The notes under the pieces: generated by a model
What the model was told of the DNA's origin: nothing
Seen by the model: the letters and a program-made list of their open reading frames with translations, nothing else
The model's database searches: none
Shown here: positions 6,043 through 6,973 of the stretch, piece by piece
How the letters are laid out: each line of letters opens with the position of its first letter
Numbering within the stretch: the stretch's first letter is position 1
Assembly: GCA_002685455.1 (NCBI GenBank)
Contig: NYXF01000056.1
Location: forward strand, 29,810 to 36,782
Source of the DNA: Porticoccus sp.
GTDB taxonomy: Bacteria > Pseudomonadota > Gammaproteobacteria > Pseudomonadales > Porticoccaceae
DNA length: 6,973 nucleotides
Reading direction: 5' to 3'
Position numbers and translations under genes: made by a program

Positions 6043-6973
<931 letters not shown>

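Overview
This window looks like a chromosomal housekeeping segment from an AT-rich gammaproteobacterium, possibly a streamlined marine or host-associated lineage. The evidence is gene order and protein resemblance. The run eno-ftsB-ispD-ispF-pcm-nlpD is a gammaproteobacterial backbone, and the divergent suhB/trmJ pair beside an isc-type promoter is also the arrangement seen in E. coli. Pcm carries an N-terminus very like that of Pseudomonas-type homologues, but the low-GC codon usage does not fit Pseudomonas. No mobile element, CRISPR array, rRNA, tRNA or prophage gene was seen, and no gap between genes exceeds about 230 bases.

Layout from right to left on the minus strand: the 3' three quarters of eno (cut by the window edge); ftsB, preceded by a possible promoter; ispD and ispF, coupled by a 4-base overlap; pcm; a DUF368 membrane protein gene (candidate undecaprenyl-phosphate translocase); and nlpD (lipoprotein with LysM and degenerate LytM domains). 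nlpD ends convergently against suhB, which is on the plus strand; an AT-rich hairpin lies at the junction. suhB and trmJ diverge from a 226-base intergenic region that holds an extended -10 promoter for suhB. Beyond the trmJ stop, at the left edge, a good sigma70-type promoter overlapped by an IscR type-1-like operator points out of the window, so iscR (or an isc operon) probably follows.

The functional themes are glycolysis (eno), divisome assembly and septal cell-wall processing (ftsB, nlpD), the isoprenoid pathway that ultimately supplies undecaprenyl phosphate (ispD, ispF), lipid-carrier recycling (DUF368), protein repair (pcm), and RNA-related functions (trmJ, suhB). Compared with the textbook cluster eno-ftsB-ispD-ispF-truD-surE-pcm-nlpD-rpoS, this window lacks truD, surE and rpoS, and has the DUF368 gene between pcm and nlpD. 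That rearrangement and the edge isc-type promoter are the most notable points. I found no convincing evidence of a wholly new system.
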